Virus record (IMG/VR): IMGVR_UViG_3300017782_000066
Location: 1 to 38,422 of that record
Reading direction: 5' to 3' (one strand)
Length of the DNA: 38,422 bases
Origin: a virus
How positions within the stretch are numbered: position 1 is the first letter of the stretch; each line of letters opens with the position of its first letter. The notes below the pieces were generated by a model. It ran no database searches. It was not told where the DNA came from and worked only from the letters and a program-made list of their open reading frames with translations. A program made the position numbers and the translations under genes. Shown piece by piece: positions 21,235 through 28,574 of this stretch.

Positions 21235-24060
21235 TTATGCCACCCCTATAGCTAGGTCTGTATTTTCTCTCTGTTTAGCTGTGATAAAATCAGTCGCGTC
21301 ATCCTCTATCGCAATTTCTACTACTGACCCTCTAACGTCGTCCTCAACTTCATTAGCTTGAGCGTCTGGTCTACCTACTGACTGTATGAAGTCTGGCGCT
21401 AAACCTTTAGGTACTACAAGCTCATTAGGCTCTAGCATCATAGGTACTCTATCTCTTGAGCCGCCACCAGCGCTAGGTACAATACCTCCACGTTGAGCGC
21501 TATTAACTTCGCCTAGTCTTTCAGCACCGTAAGCGATAACCGCCGCCGCCGCCGCCGCCCCGAGTACAGGCCCTACGTAAGGTATTCCACTTAAGGAAGT
21601 ATAGGCAGAGATAGCACCGCGAGCAGTATCAAGAGCGATCTGTACTTGAGCCGCTCGCTTACCGATACTTTTTAATGTTTTATTCTTACTGTTTTGAAGT
21701 TGTACAAGTTCATTCGATGCGTTCTTTACGCCTTGAACCTCGGAGCTTGCCAGAAACTTGTTTATCTTAGCTACCGCAGCGCCGTGTTTTTCCGTGTCTT
21801 TTAACTCTTGATTTCTTGCGGCTACTAAGGCGGCGGCCTCTTCTTTAGCGACTGCGTTCTTAGCTTCCTTTTTACTGAGTAACTGACCACGTAACTGCTC
21901 TAGGTCTTTCTCGTTAAGGGCGTTACGGTTTTCTTCGTCGATAGCTTGAAGCTCTTCGTCGAGTGCTAACTGCTCTTCGCGGGCAAGCTTTAACTCTTCG
22001 GCTTTACGAATCTGATACTCTTGCTCTTCAATAAGTAGAGCTTCTTTTTGGAGTTTAATATTTTCAAGCTCTAACGCTCGAAGCTCGTCGCTTTTAATTT
22101 TATTAGCTAGGTTTTCTTGCTGTTCTAGCTCATGTTTTTTCTTGAGTAGATTTAATTGCCCGTCGTTCGCGTTTTCCTGTTGAGCTTTTAGTATCTCTTG
22201 TTCATTTTTAGCTCTTAGTATGTCGTCGGCGGCGGCTTCGTTAGCCTCTCTTTTTTCCTTATCCCTAACCCTCCGCTCTGCCTCTAACTTATCTGCGGCG
22301 GCTTTTTCTCGGAAAGCTTTTTCAGCCTCTTCTTTAGCTATCGTTTCTTTACTGACGCCAGTGTCTAAGCCTATGTCTTGCTGACCTAAGTTTTTATCGA
22401 GTCCCGCTAATGGGTCTTTAATATCGTTATTAACTTCCGCGTCTAGTACTAGCGAACCTGTACCGAAGTCTTTATCTTCTAAATTGTTAGCTTTCTCTCT
22501 CGCTGTTTTTAACTCTTCAAGCTTTTTAATTTCGTCGTTAACTTCGTCTAGGCGTTGTTGGCTTCGATTTTTCTGGCCTAGTCTATTAGTGTTCGCAGTC
22601 TTCTCTAGCTTCACCTGTTTTTCTTTTAACTCGTCTAACTTGCTTATCGTACCTTCGAGGGTGTCGTCAGGCTCGCCCTTTAATACGTTGTAGAGCGCAA
22701 CCGCCCCCGCAGTTACCGCCGCGAAGCCCGCAACCGCCAGACCTACAGGCCCCGTTAAGGCTATCCAAAACGCCGAAGCCGCCCCGCCCGTAGTAAACAG
22801 AACCCCGCCCAGTGTACCGAGTAAGGCCGAAACTTTTATAATCGCTAGACCTATCGTGGTAACTGTGGTTATACCCGCAGTTATTATCGTACCCCACTTT
22901 AAAAAATTCGCTATAGAGTCTTTCTGCTCTTCGGTTAAACTATTAAATTTTACAGCTACCGCGCTTAACGCGTCAGCCGCTTGCTTCAAGAGCGGTACGA
23001 ACCGCTCGCCAAGTTGTATAATGACCGCGTCGTAAGAACGTCCTAACCTCGCTAGGGTCTTGTCTACGGTTTCTTGCTTAGTAGCTAGGGCGTCTTGAAA
23101 TGATGTAGCTAGCTTAGACTTATCGCTAAGGCCAGTTAGTTGGTCAGCGAATGATTTCGCTTGTTGACCCGCTACGCCGAAGACGAATTTTTTCGCCTCT
23201 ACCGATGAAAATAATTTTTCTAGGGACTGCTCATTGAAGTTAGCACTCGTAGTTACCGAGTCCAGAAAACCTTTAAGCCCCTGCGCTCTTAGCGCCTGAG
23301 TATCGAAGGCTATTCCTAACCTTTCGGCCTCCTTAGCAGCCTCTTGAGTAGGCGCAGAAATACCAGCGAGTACAGCGTTTAGTCCTGTATATGCTTCCTT
23401 AGTTTTTACACCGCCTAGGGTAACGGCTGATACTGACGCTAGAACTTCGTCCAACGAAACTCCGAAGGCCTTAGCTGTCGCGCCTACCTTACCAAAACCT
23501 GTAGCTAACTCTTCAACCGTAGTCTTACCAGCTTTTTGAGCTAGAAAAAATTTCTGCGCTACGCTGTTAGCTTGATCGGCGTTCAACCCGTAGGCGTTCA
23601 TAGCCGACGTTAAACCGTCTACAGCTACCGCCGTATTTGTTGCGCCTGCGGTAGCAAGTTCTGTCGCCGCCGTCAAGACGCTGATAGACTGCTCGGCGTC
23701 TACGCCAGCCGATACAATATCGAATAAGCCTTTGTTGAGGGTTTCGAAACTCTCACCTGAGCTAGCTCCTAGCGATAGTACGTCATTCTTTAAATCTCTG
23801 ACGCCTTTAGAAAATGATTTCGTTTTGAAACTAGACTTGTCTAGTAGTGTCTGTACGTTTGTAAATGTCTTTTCAAACTCAGTAAATTTCTTAGTAGCTA
23901 CGCCGATAGCAGTAGCTAGACCTGCGAAAGCTACAGCGGAAATCTTAGCTACTTTCGCTAGACCGCCTTCGAGTGATTTCGTCTTATCCTTTAACTTTTT
24001 TAACTCGTCGTCAAAAGACTTAGCGTTCGCGCCGATCTTAATAATTAAATTGTCACCCAT
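21235..24060 (-). CDS. Tape measure protein
   Basis: A 941-residue protein that sets tail length and is ejected with DNA. The N-terminal region (FEKTFTNVQTLLDKSS) and subsequent Ala-rich stretches match the TP901-type tape-measure core. A hydrophobic zone at about residues 385-465 has several membrane-like segments, followed by long charged coiled coils to about 740. The C-terminus has a seven-Ala run encoded by GCC repeats near 21541-21558, then GGIVPSAGGGSRDRVPMMLEPNE, typical of tape measures. The start ATG overlaps the frameshift product's stop. The coil length would give a tail of ordinary siphovirus length. Confidence 0.92.
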   Translation of the reverse strand: MGDNLIIKIGANAKSFDDELKKLKDKTKSLEGGLAKVAKISAVAFAGLATAIGVATKKFTEFEKTFTNVQTLLDKSSFKTKSFSKGVRDLKNDVLSLGASSGESFETLNKGLFDIVSAGVDAEQSISVLTAATELATAGATNTAVAVDGLTSAMNAYGLNADQANSVAQKFFLAQKAGKTTVEELATGFGKVGATAKAFGVSLDEVLASVSAVTLGGVKTKEAYTGLNAVLAGISAPTQEAAKEAERLGIAFDTQALRAQGLKGFLDSVTTSANFNEQSLEKLFSSVEAKKFVFGVAGQQAKSFADQLTGLSDKSKLATSFQDALATKQETVDKTLARLGRSYDAVIIQLGERFVPLLKQAADALSAVAVKFNSLTEEQKDSIANFLKWGTIITAGITTVTTIGLAIIKVSALLGTLGGVLFTTGGAASAFWIALTGPVGLAVAGFAAVTAGAVALYNVLKGEPDDTLEGTISKLDELKEKQVKLEKTANTNRLGQKNRSQQRLDEVNDEIKKLEELKTAREKANNLEDKDFGTGSLVLDAEVNNDIKDPLAGLDKNLGQQDIGLDTGVSKETIAKEEAEKAFREKAAADKLEAERRVRDKEKREANEAAADDILRAKNEQEILKAQQENANDGQLNLLKKKHELEQQENLANKIKSDELRALELENIKLQKEALLIEEQEYQIRKAEELKLAREEQLALDEELQAIDEENRNALNEKDLEQLRGQLLSKKEAKNAVAKEEAAALVAARNQELKDTEKHGAAVAKINKFLASSEVQGVKNASNELVQLQNSKNKTLKSIGKRAAQVQIALDTARGAISAYTSLSGIPYVGPVLGAAAAAAVIAYGAERLGEVNSAQRGGIVPSAGGGSRDRVPMMLEPNELVVPKGLAPDFIQSVGRPDAQANEVEDDVRGSVVEIAIEDDATDFITAKQRENTDLAIGVA

Positions 24061-24732
24061 TTATAGCCTCGTGCTTTTTCTGCATACGTTCTAGAGTAGA
24101 CATAGCTTGACTGTCTGCCTCTTCGCGGTCTTCCTTGCTCATTCTTAGAGCTTCAATCCTAGGCTTTAACTTAACTCCGTTTAACTTCGCCTGTATTGAA
24201 AGCTCTTCGTACTTCGAACTATCTATAACTCGAAGTAGGTAGGTTACTTGTCTTAGAGTGTAACCTTCATAAAACTCTGTGGGTGTTAACCCGTATCTTG
24301 CTGCGAAGACGTCGTATAGTTTGGCCCAGCAAGTAGCTATCTCAACGCCTCCGCCTTTTACTTTTTTAGCTCTACCTCTAATTCGGTTTCTTCACTACTC
24401 GGTTGAGATACTCCTAGACACTCACTAAACGGCGCTAGTAAAACTTTAATAACTGTGAAGTTATCGCCTAAACTATCTAGGAAGCTGTCTTCTGTAGGGA
24501 AATCTGTTTTATCTTCTAAAAGAAAATAACAAGACTTAGCTATAGCACCCGAGTCTAGTTCGACTAGCTTGGTACTTAAATTAACTAACCCGTTAGGCTC
24601 TTCCTTGGTGGCGAACTCACTGTGCGCCCATACCTGAGCGGCTAACGTGAACTTTTTTAGAGGGTATTCCTTACCTCGTAAAAGAAACTTCGAAGCCCTA
24701 GGGTTTAACTCGTTTATACTAATATTACTCAT
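24053..24732 (-). CDS. Tail assembly chaperone, -1 frameshift product (GT-type)
   Basis: After the slippery sequence A AAA AAG (24367-24361), re-reading base 24361 opens the -1 frame: VKGGGVEIATCWAKLYDVFA and on to KKHEAING, with no stop until TGA at 24053-24055. The product is join(24732..24361, 24361..24053), 226 residues. The 300-base stretch between the chaperone and tape measure genes is otherwise unassigned, and its stop overlaps the tape measure ATG. This is the G/GT arrangement known from lambda and many siphoviruses, where the T domain binds the tail tube subunit. Confidence 0.88.
24358..24732 (-). CDS. Tail assembly chaperone, zero-frame product (G-type)
   Basis: A 124-residue protein ending ETELEVELKK*. 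By position between the tail tube and tape measure genes it is the tail assembly chaperone that coats the tape measure before tube polymerisation. Its last codons form the slippery heptamer A AAA AAG. It has no catalytic motif. It is the first tail gene after the plus-strand insertion; its own promoter is not obvious, so read-through from upstream genes or a hidden promoter in 24733-24819 is needed. Confidence 0.85.
   Translation of the reverse strand: MSNISINELNPRASKFLLRGKEYPLKKFTLAAQVWAHSEFATKEEPNGLVNLSTKLVELDSGAIAKSCYFLLEDKTDFPTEDSFLDSLGDNFTVIKVLLAPFSECLGVSQPSSEETELEVELKK
24361..24367 (-). promoter_or_regulatory. Programmed -1 frameshift slippery site
   Basis: A AAA AAG in the correct phase, immediately before the zero-frame stop TAA. 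This heptamer is among the most efficient known bacterial -1 sites (as in dnaX). Confidence 0.88.
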
Positions 24733-24749
24733 TTTTTCCTCGCTTTTAG

Positions 24750-24778
24750 TTTACGCCTTACCGTGAATTATTTATACT
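24750..24778 (+). promoter_or_regulatory. Rightward promoter of the inserted gene
   Basis: TTTACG (24750-24755), a 17-base spacer and TATACT (24773-24778). Downstream, GTTATAC occurs twice (24787-24793 and 24800-24806), 13 bases apart, possible sites for autoregulation by the encoded protein. Confidence 0.45.
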
Positions 24779-24819
24779 AATATTATGTTATACGCTAAGG
24801 TTATACAACGGAGAGTACC

Positions 24820-25062
24820 ATGGCAAGACTACGACAAGAGAAAAATTATAAAACGAAAATGATAGCCTACCGCTGTACTGAAGAAGAGTTCAACGAAATT
24901 AAAATTAAAGCCAACATATACTGCGAGGGTAACGTCAGCGAGTACGCCTTGTACACTGCGATAAACTACGAGGTTAACTATGAAGACCTTGAAGCGCCTG
25001 AGCTGGACGAGTTAATTAAAAAATCCGCTAAATCTACAAGTACTAACTTTGCTAAGTTATAA
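24820..25062 (+). CDS. Plus-strand moron gene, RHH-like small protein
   Basis: An 80-residue protein in the opposite orientation to the whole tail operon. The middle (MIAYRCTEEEFNEIKIKANIYCEGNVSEYALYTAI) shows a strand followed by two helices, like plasmid and phage ribbon-helix-helix proteins (MobC-type). GGAGAG precedes the ATG, a promoter lies at 24750-24778, and a terminator follows the stop immediately. An independent cassette between tail tube and chaperone genes fits the definition of a moron, often expressed from the prophage or early in infection. It may be a regulator or anti-defence factor; neither is proven. Confidence 0.75.
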   Translation: MARLRQEKNYKTKMIAYRCTEEEFNEIKIKANIYCEGNVSEYALYTAINYEVNYEDLEAPELDELIKKSAKSTSTNFAKL

Positions 25063-25065
25063 AAA

Positions 25066-25085
25066 AGCCCCGCGAAAGCGAGGCT
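25066..25085 (+). terminator. Intrinsic terminator of the moron gene
   Basis: AGCCCCGCGAAAGCGAGGCT forms a stem with one mismatch and a GAAA loop, with A-runs before and ATTTTAA after, so it can act on both strands. It starts four bases after the stop codon. Confidence 0.8.
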
Positions 25086-25132
25086 ATTTTAATTAAGTAT
25101 TCTTTACGTACCTAGTTACTGAGTAACGACGC

Positions 25133-26017
25133 CTAAGCACCCTTAATTTTTCTAAATGTAGCGATACGGTTAAGCTCACTATCAAAAAGCAATTTCACTG
25201 TTAGTTCTGGAATAGAGAAAACAGTTTCTTCAAGAGCGATAGGAAACCCCGCGCCTACAGCTTTATGAATGTCGATCTCAAGCATAGAACCGTCAGCACG
25301 TTTAGCAGCTAGAGCTACCTCGCCGTGCTCAGGGAAAGTCGCCGAAGACTTACCGATAATGATTTCAGAAATACCGCCGTGAGCCGCCGCACTAGTAAAA
25401 GTAGCTGAGTCGCCCGCTGTCATTCCGATAGTACCAGAACCACCTGTGATTTCGATACCTGTATTAGGAATTTCTACCGCTGTCGAAGCTGTGATAGTTA
25501 ATGGCGTTGCCGTAACTTTCAAGCTATCGTCGATGTACTCTAGGTCATTTCCGTTAGCAAACTCAATGTCAGTCATGTAGTAAACGTCTACAGTTGTAGG
25601 TGATACAACTTCGACCACTACAATACCTTCCTTGAGGTCAGCTTCCGAGCCTGACTTGATAGACACTGAGGCCATACCATTTGACGCGTCAAGAGCAGAC
25701 GTACCTTTGAAGTTAGCGAAACCGTCTACTGTACCTGTGGCCGAAGCCGCAGTAGTACTCACAGTGGCCCCTAGGAATACTTCAAAAAGGAAGTCAGGCA
25801 TTGATTTAACTGTAGCTGTGAACTCGGCACTAATAGTTTTAGCTTCCGACGCCCACGCGTACTTGTTCGAACCACCAAAAAGGTCTTCGAACTCAGCGGA
25901 GAGACTGATAGTCCCACCACCAACAATTTTAAAAATACCATAAGGTAGTTTGTCGCTTCGTCTGTATGGTACGAGCGAATGGATACCGTAGGCAATGAAA
26001 TCTTGTGATAAACTCAT
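25133..26017 (-). CDS. Major tail tube protein
   Basis: A 294-residue protein, Ser/Ala/Thr-rich and beta-rich (GGGTISLSAEFEDLFGGSNKY, AKTISAEFTATVKSMPDFLF), with a C-terminal region TVKLLFDSELNRIATFRKIKGA. It lies between the tail terminator and chaperone genes, where the tube subunit sits, and carries a strong ribosome-binding site (AACAAGAGGTAAAA). The inner region (about 120-210) with many Gly/Thr repeats may form an Ig-like surface domain. The size is on the large side for tube proteins, consistent with that insertion. Confidence 0.8.
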   Translation of the reverse strand: MSLSQDFIAYGIHSLVPYRRSDKLPYGIFKIVGGGTISLSAEFEDLFGGSNKYAWASEAKTISAEFTATVKSMPDFLFEVFLGATVSTTAASATGTVDGFANFKGTSALDASNGMASVSIKSGSEADLKEGIVVVEVVSPTTVDVYYMTDIEFANGNDLEYIDDSLKVTATPLTITASTAVEIPNTGIEITGGSGTIGMTAGDSATFTSAAAHGGISEIIIGKSSATFPEHGEVALAAKRADGSMLEIDIHKAVGAGFPIALEETVFSIPELTVKLLFDSELNRIATFRKIKGA

Positions 26018-26033
26018 TTTTACCTCTTGTTTG

Positions 26034-26201
26034 TTAGATTACTTTTTCAGCTTTTAAAGTGTCGAGAAATCTCTTCGGTACGTTGACCTCTTCGCCTTTC
26101 TTGATTTCGTGCCTTTCTCCGTTTTGGAAAATAACATGATTTTTCTTAGCGATAAGCCCCTTAGGTTTTTTCTCTAACTTCGCTTCTTTTTCTTTCTTCA
26201 T
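26034..26201 (-). CDS. Small basic head-tail region protein, 55 residues
   Basis: A frame of 55 codons starting MKKEKEAKLEKKPKGLIAKK with AACAACGAGGTTAAA directly before the ATG, the same ribosome-binding style as the structural genes. The second half (VIFQNGERHEIKKGEEVNVP) resembles the small strand-rich proteins often found in phage structural operons. It is charged and lacks membrane segments. It lies between tail terminator and tail tube. Probably a minor structural or assembly protein. Confidence 0.7.
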   Translation of the reverse strand: MKKEKEAKLEKKPKGLIAKKNHVIFQNGERHEIKKGEEVNVPKRFLDTLKAEKVI

Positions 26202-26221
26202 TTTAACCTCGTTGTTGTGCC

Positions 26222-26704
26222 TTAGTTTCTGCTTATGGCCGCAGTAATTAAAACGCCAGCACTTCGAAATTTACGCCCGTTCAAGTCGAAACTTGTAGGC
26301 GTTAGGCTTGTGACTTGAACTTTAAGACCACTACGGATTTTATCGTAGTTTTTATCTATAACGGTTTCAAGTGCGCGGGTATATCTTAACATTTTATAAA
26401 ATACGTTTTGGTTAATCGCAGCGCCGTCGTCTACTGTACAGACCTCAAAGAAAATCTTAGTAGACTTCATAGCGTTATTAAAAGTCGTATCTGTTTGGTC
26501 AGGACTATCATACATACCCCACACGACGAAATTCGCGTATGAAAAACACTCTTCGTCTAGGTTTTGAAAGTACCAAGCGTTATCGTTGATAGGGTCTAAC
26601 GTATAGTCAGCTTTCTCAGTATCTATGATAGTGATTTCTGCGTTGAGATTATCTTTCATAACCTGAGCGCTAGCTTTTAATAAGTCCTCAGTATCGAATA
26701 TCAT
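26222..26704 (-). CDS. Tail terminator-like protein
   Basis: A 160-residue protein starting MIFDTEDLLKASAQVMKDNL and ending with strand-rich segments (SLTPTSFDLNGRKFRSAGVLITAAI). This two-part helical/strand layout and the position between the Mu gpG-like gene and the tail tube gene suggest a tail terminator that caps the tube and joins it to the head. It overlaps the upstream gene by ATGA. No named motif is present, so the assignment is from order. Confidence 0.6.
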   Translation of the reverse strand: MIFDTEDLLKASAQVMKDNLNAEITIIDTEKADYTLDPINDNAWYFQNLDEECFSYANFVVWGMYDSPDQTDTTFNNAMKSTKIFFEVCTVDDGAAINQNVFYKMLRYTRALETVIDKNYDKIRSGLKVQVTSLTPTSFDLNGRKFRSAGVLITAAISRN

Positions 26705-27264
26705 CCGAAGTCCTCTATATTATCTAGTATGTACTTGTTAATTATATTCAGCCATGCCTCACGGCGTCCACTAGTTTTCGCCCCTCTCGAAGTTTCAAGT
26801 GGCCCGCCGTCTATAAATACTACCTTACGCTGTGGTATCTTAGTCCTAGGCTCGTCAGATTGATGATACTTCGTGTACGGGACGCTCGTACCTAGTACTA
26901 GACCTGTTTTACTTATCTGTCTTACGGTTTCGCCGTCGCTTGGATTAACCAATGACGAAGCGAGTCTACCAGTGCGAACCATTAACGGATATATAAAACC
27001 GACTTCACGAAGCTTGGCACGTTTGGCCCTAACTTCGTTTGTCTCTGTTTGGCCGTCTGGTATAGTGTTAGGATTTAAACCCCCCAGGTCAGGGTACTTC
27101 CCTGCAGACTTGAGTTTGAAAATTTTCTTATTACTCTGATAAAAGTTTTTAGCTATAAGCCCGAAAGGTACTCTAAAGTCATTCGTAGTTTTACGTAGCC
27201 TCTCAATAGCACGATTAAAATCCGCGTCGTTCTCTACAATGTAGCTGGTAACTTTTTCTACCAA
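26701..27264 (-). CDS. Virion morphogenesis protein (Mu gpG-like / tail completion)
   Basis: A 187-residue protein with the conserved blocks PLMVRTGRLASSL, LVLGTSVPYTKYHQSDEPRTKIPQRKVVF. These match the phage virion morphogenesis family, which includes Mu gpG and P2 gpS tail completion proteins. It probably joins head and tail or helps close the tail. It overlaps genes on both sides (7 and 4 bases), as expected for a head-tail connector block. Confidence 0.85.
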   Translation of the reverse strand: MVEKVTSYIVENDADFNRAIERLRKTTNDFRVPFGLIAKNFYQSNKKIFKLKSAGKYPDLGGLNPNTIPDGQTETNEVRAKRAKLREVGFIYPLMVRTGRLASSLVNPSDGETVRQISKTGLVLGTSVPYTKYHQSDEPRTKIPQRKVVFIDGGPLETSRGAKTSGRREAWLNIINKYILDNIEDFG

Positions 27265-27752
27265 TTATTCCCCGCTTTCGTGAAGGTCGGCGTGTTCGTC
27301 GAACTATTAAACAGGTTAGCCCCCGTAGGCGGGTTAGAGGCGAGCGAAGTATCAGGTAAAGGCATTGAAGGCTTTTCAGTACACTTACCGCACTCGTTTA
27401 CGGGACATATCTTGTCCATTAACTCTTTAGCTTTCGCGCCCCAGTTTGGCCCCATATCTTGATTTTTACGATCACTGTTTTGGTTAACAGTTAGGGCCAT
27501 GATGTTTTTAATTATGTCAGCGACTAGATACTTGACTACGGTTCCGATAATAACTGTCGAGTCTGCGCCGATACTATTAATGTCATAACAAGTCGCAAGT
27601 CTAGACTTCACGAGTAGCTCGTTTTCCTCTATGAATTGATCTACCTCTTCGGTAGTTAGTACGGTGTTAGTAGCTTCCGTACCCGTATCATCTTCGATCT
27701 TGATACGCCTAAATAAACTTTTTACTTCGCCTACTGTAGTAAAATCGCCCAT
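27258..27752 (-). CDS. Head-tail connector protein
   Basis: A 164-residue protein with a helical N-terminal half (TEEVDQFIEENELLVKSRLATCYD...VVKYLVADIIKNIM), like the adaptor proteins that sit on the portal, and a low-complexity C-terminal tail (LPDTSLASNPPTGANLFNSS). Two Cys pairs occur in CPVNECGKC. By order (after the small membrane protein, before the gpG-like gene) it is a DUF1320 or gp6-type adaptor. The assignment rests on composition and position. Confidence 0.65.
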   Translation of the reverse strand: MGDFTTVGEVKSLFRRIKIEDDTGTEATNTVLTTEEVDQFIEENELLVKSRLATCYDINSIGADSTVIIGTVVKYLVADIIKNIMALTVNQNSDRKNQDMGPNWGAKAKELMDKICPVNECGKCTEKPSMPLPDTSLASNPPTGANLFNSSTNTPTFTKAGNNW

Positions 27753-27754
27753 AG

Positions 27755-28033
27755 TTACCTTCCCTCTTTTTCTCTAAATAATTCTAAACTTTTTAGTTGG
27801 TGTAGTTCCGTATTTAAGTCGTGAAATTTACTGTGTAATTCCTTAACCTCAATTTCCGTTGTAGTTAGTCTCTTTTCTCTATTCGCTGCGTTAACTACGG
27901 TTTCCGTTATTATTACTTTTAAAGCGTTCAAATCCTCGTAGATACCCTTCAAGAAAAATGCGTTTACGCTTAATGCTATTGTGCCGAAAATACCGATAAC
28001 GCCAAGCCCCCATAATATTACGTCTGTCTGCAT
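27755..28033 (-). CDS. Single-pass membrane coiled-coil protein
   Basis: A 92-residue protein with an N-terminal transmembrane segment (VILWGLGVIGIFGTIALSVNAFFL, about residues 5-28) and a soluble coiled coil (LTTTEIEVKELHSKFHDLNTELHQLKSLE). This topology could be an inner-membrane spanin, a holin-like protein or an ejected virion protein. It lies beside a cell-wall hydrolase gene rather than with the lipoprotein gene at 15934-16269. The ribosome-binding site AAGAGGTC is strong. Function uncertain. Confidence 0.65.
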   Translation of the reverse strand: MQTDVILWGLGVIGIFGTIALSVNAFFLKGIYEDLNALKVIITETVVNAANREKRLTTTEIEVKELHSKFHDLNTELHQLKSLELFREKEGR

Positions 28034-28048
28034 AGTTAGACCTCTTGT

Positions 28049-28567
28049 CTACTGCGTAGTTTCGCAGGGTAAGTATTTCCCGCTTGACTCCATTTCAAGC
28101 ATAAGCTCGTTAGGCGTCGTCATTGATATATCTCTACCAAGCTCTATTTCCATAAGCTCGTCACAAAACCACTTGTCGGGGTTTTCCCACTTATTAACTT
28201 TGGGTAAAGGTAGTTTAAAAACTCTCTCTAAAATTATCCTATAAGTAAAGTAGACTACGCCCGCGTAGTCGTAACTTTTTCCGTAGGCTTGTTTACAATA
28301 CTTTTCGAAAATTATTTCTGCCTGATTCCTAGTACGTTTGTCGGTAGCTCTACGAAGAGCGCATACGATTTTATTTTTCTTTTTAAAACTATAGAAAGGC
28401 TCTATATGTACACCGTTCGTCGCGTTAGAATGAACGACGATAAGCCCGAAAAATAAAACCCCTGTATGCGAAGCCGTTCTATTTCTAGACTGCCAAGACT
28501 TACGAGTAAATTCGCTTATTAACTTCGAGCCTATTAAATCGTTATTGGTGAAAAGATATTTAATCAT
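28049..28567 (-). CDS. Permuted NlpC/P60-like cysteine hydrolase (YiiX/YebB type)
   Basis: A 172-residue protein in which His comes before Cys: SHTGVLFF with His34, then GKSYDYAGV (97-104), then WFCDEL with Cys135. This circularly permuted papain-like order is that of the YiiX/YebB family. Such enzymes hydrolyse cell-wall peptides or amides. Its location in the structural operon, beside fibre and membrane proteins, suggests a virion-associated or entry hydrolase separate from the amidase endolysin at 9097-9747. No signal peptide is evident. Confidence 0.72.
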   Translation of the reverse strand: MIKYLFTNNDLIGSKLISEFTRKSWQSRNRTASHTGVLFFGLIVVHSNATNGVHIEPFYSFKKKNKIVCALRRATDKRTRNQAEIIFEKYCKQAYGKSYDYAGVVYFTYRIILERVFKLPLPKVNKWENPDKWFCDELMEIELGRDISMTTPNELMLEMESSGKYLPCETTQ

Positions 28568-28574
28568 AAATTTC

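Noticed and set aside
21541-21561. GCC trinucleotide run near the tape measure C-terminus
   Set aside because: It encodes a simple poly-Ala helix in a gene class rich in Ala. It is not a separate element.
22667-22897. A Gly/Tyr/Cys-rich 76-residue frame opposite the tape measure hydrophobic zone
   Set aside because: It lies inside the tape measure gene in another frame and arises from the GC-rich Ala/Gly codons there.
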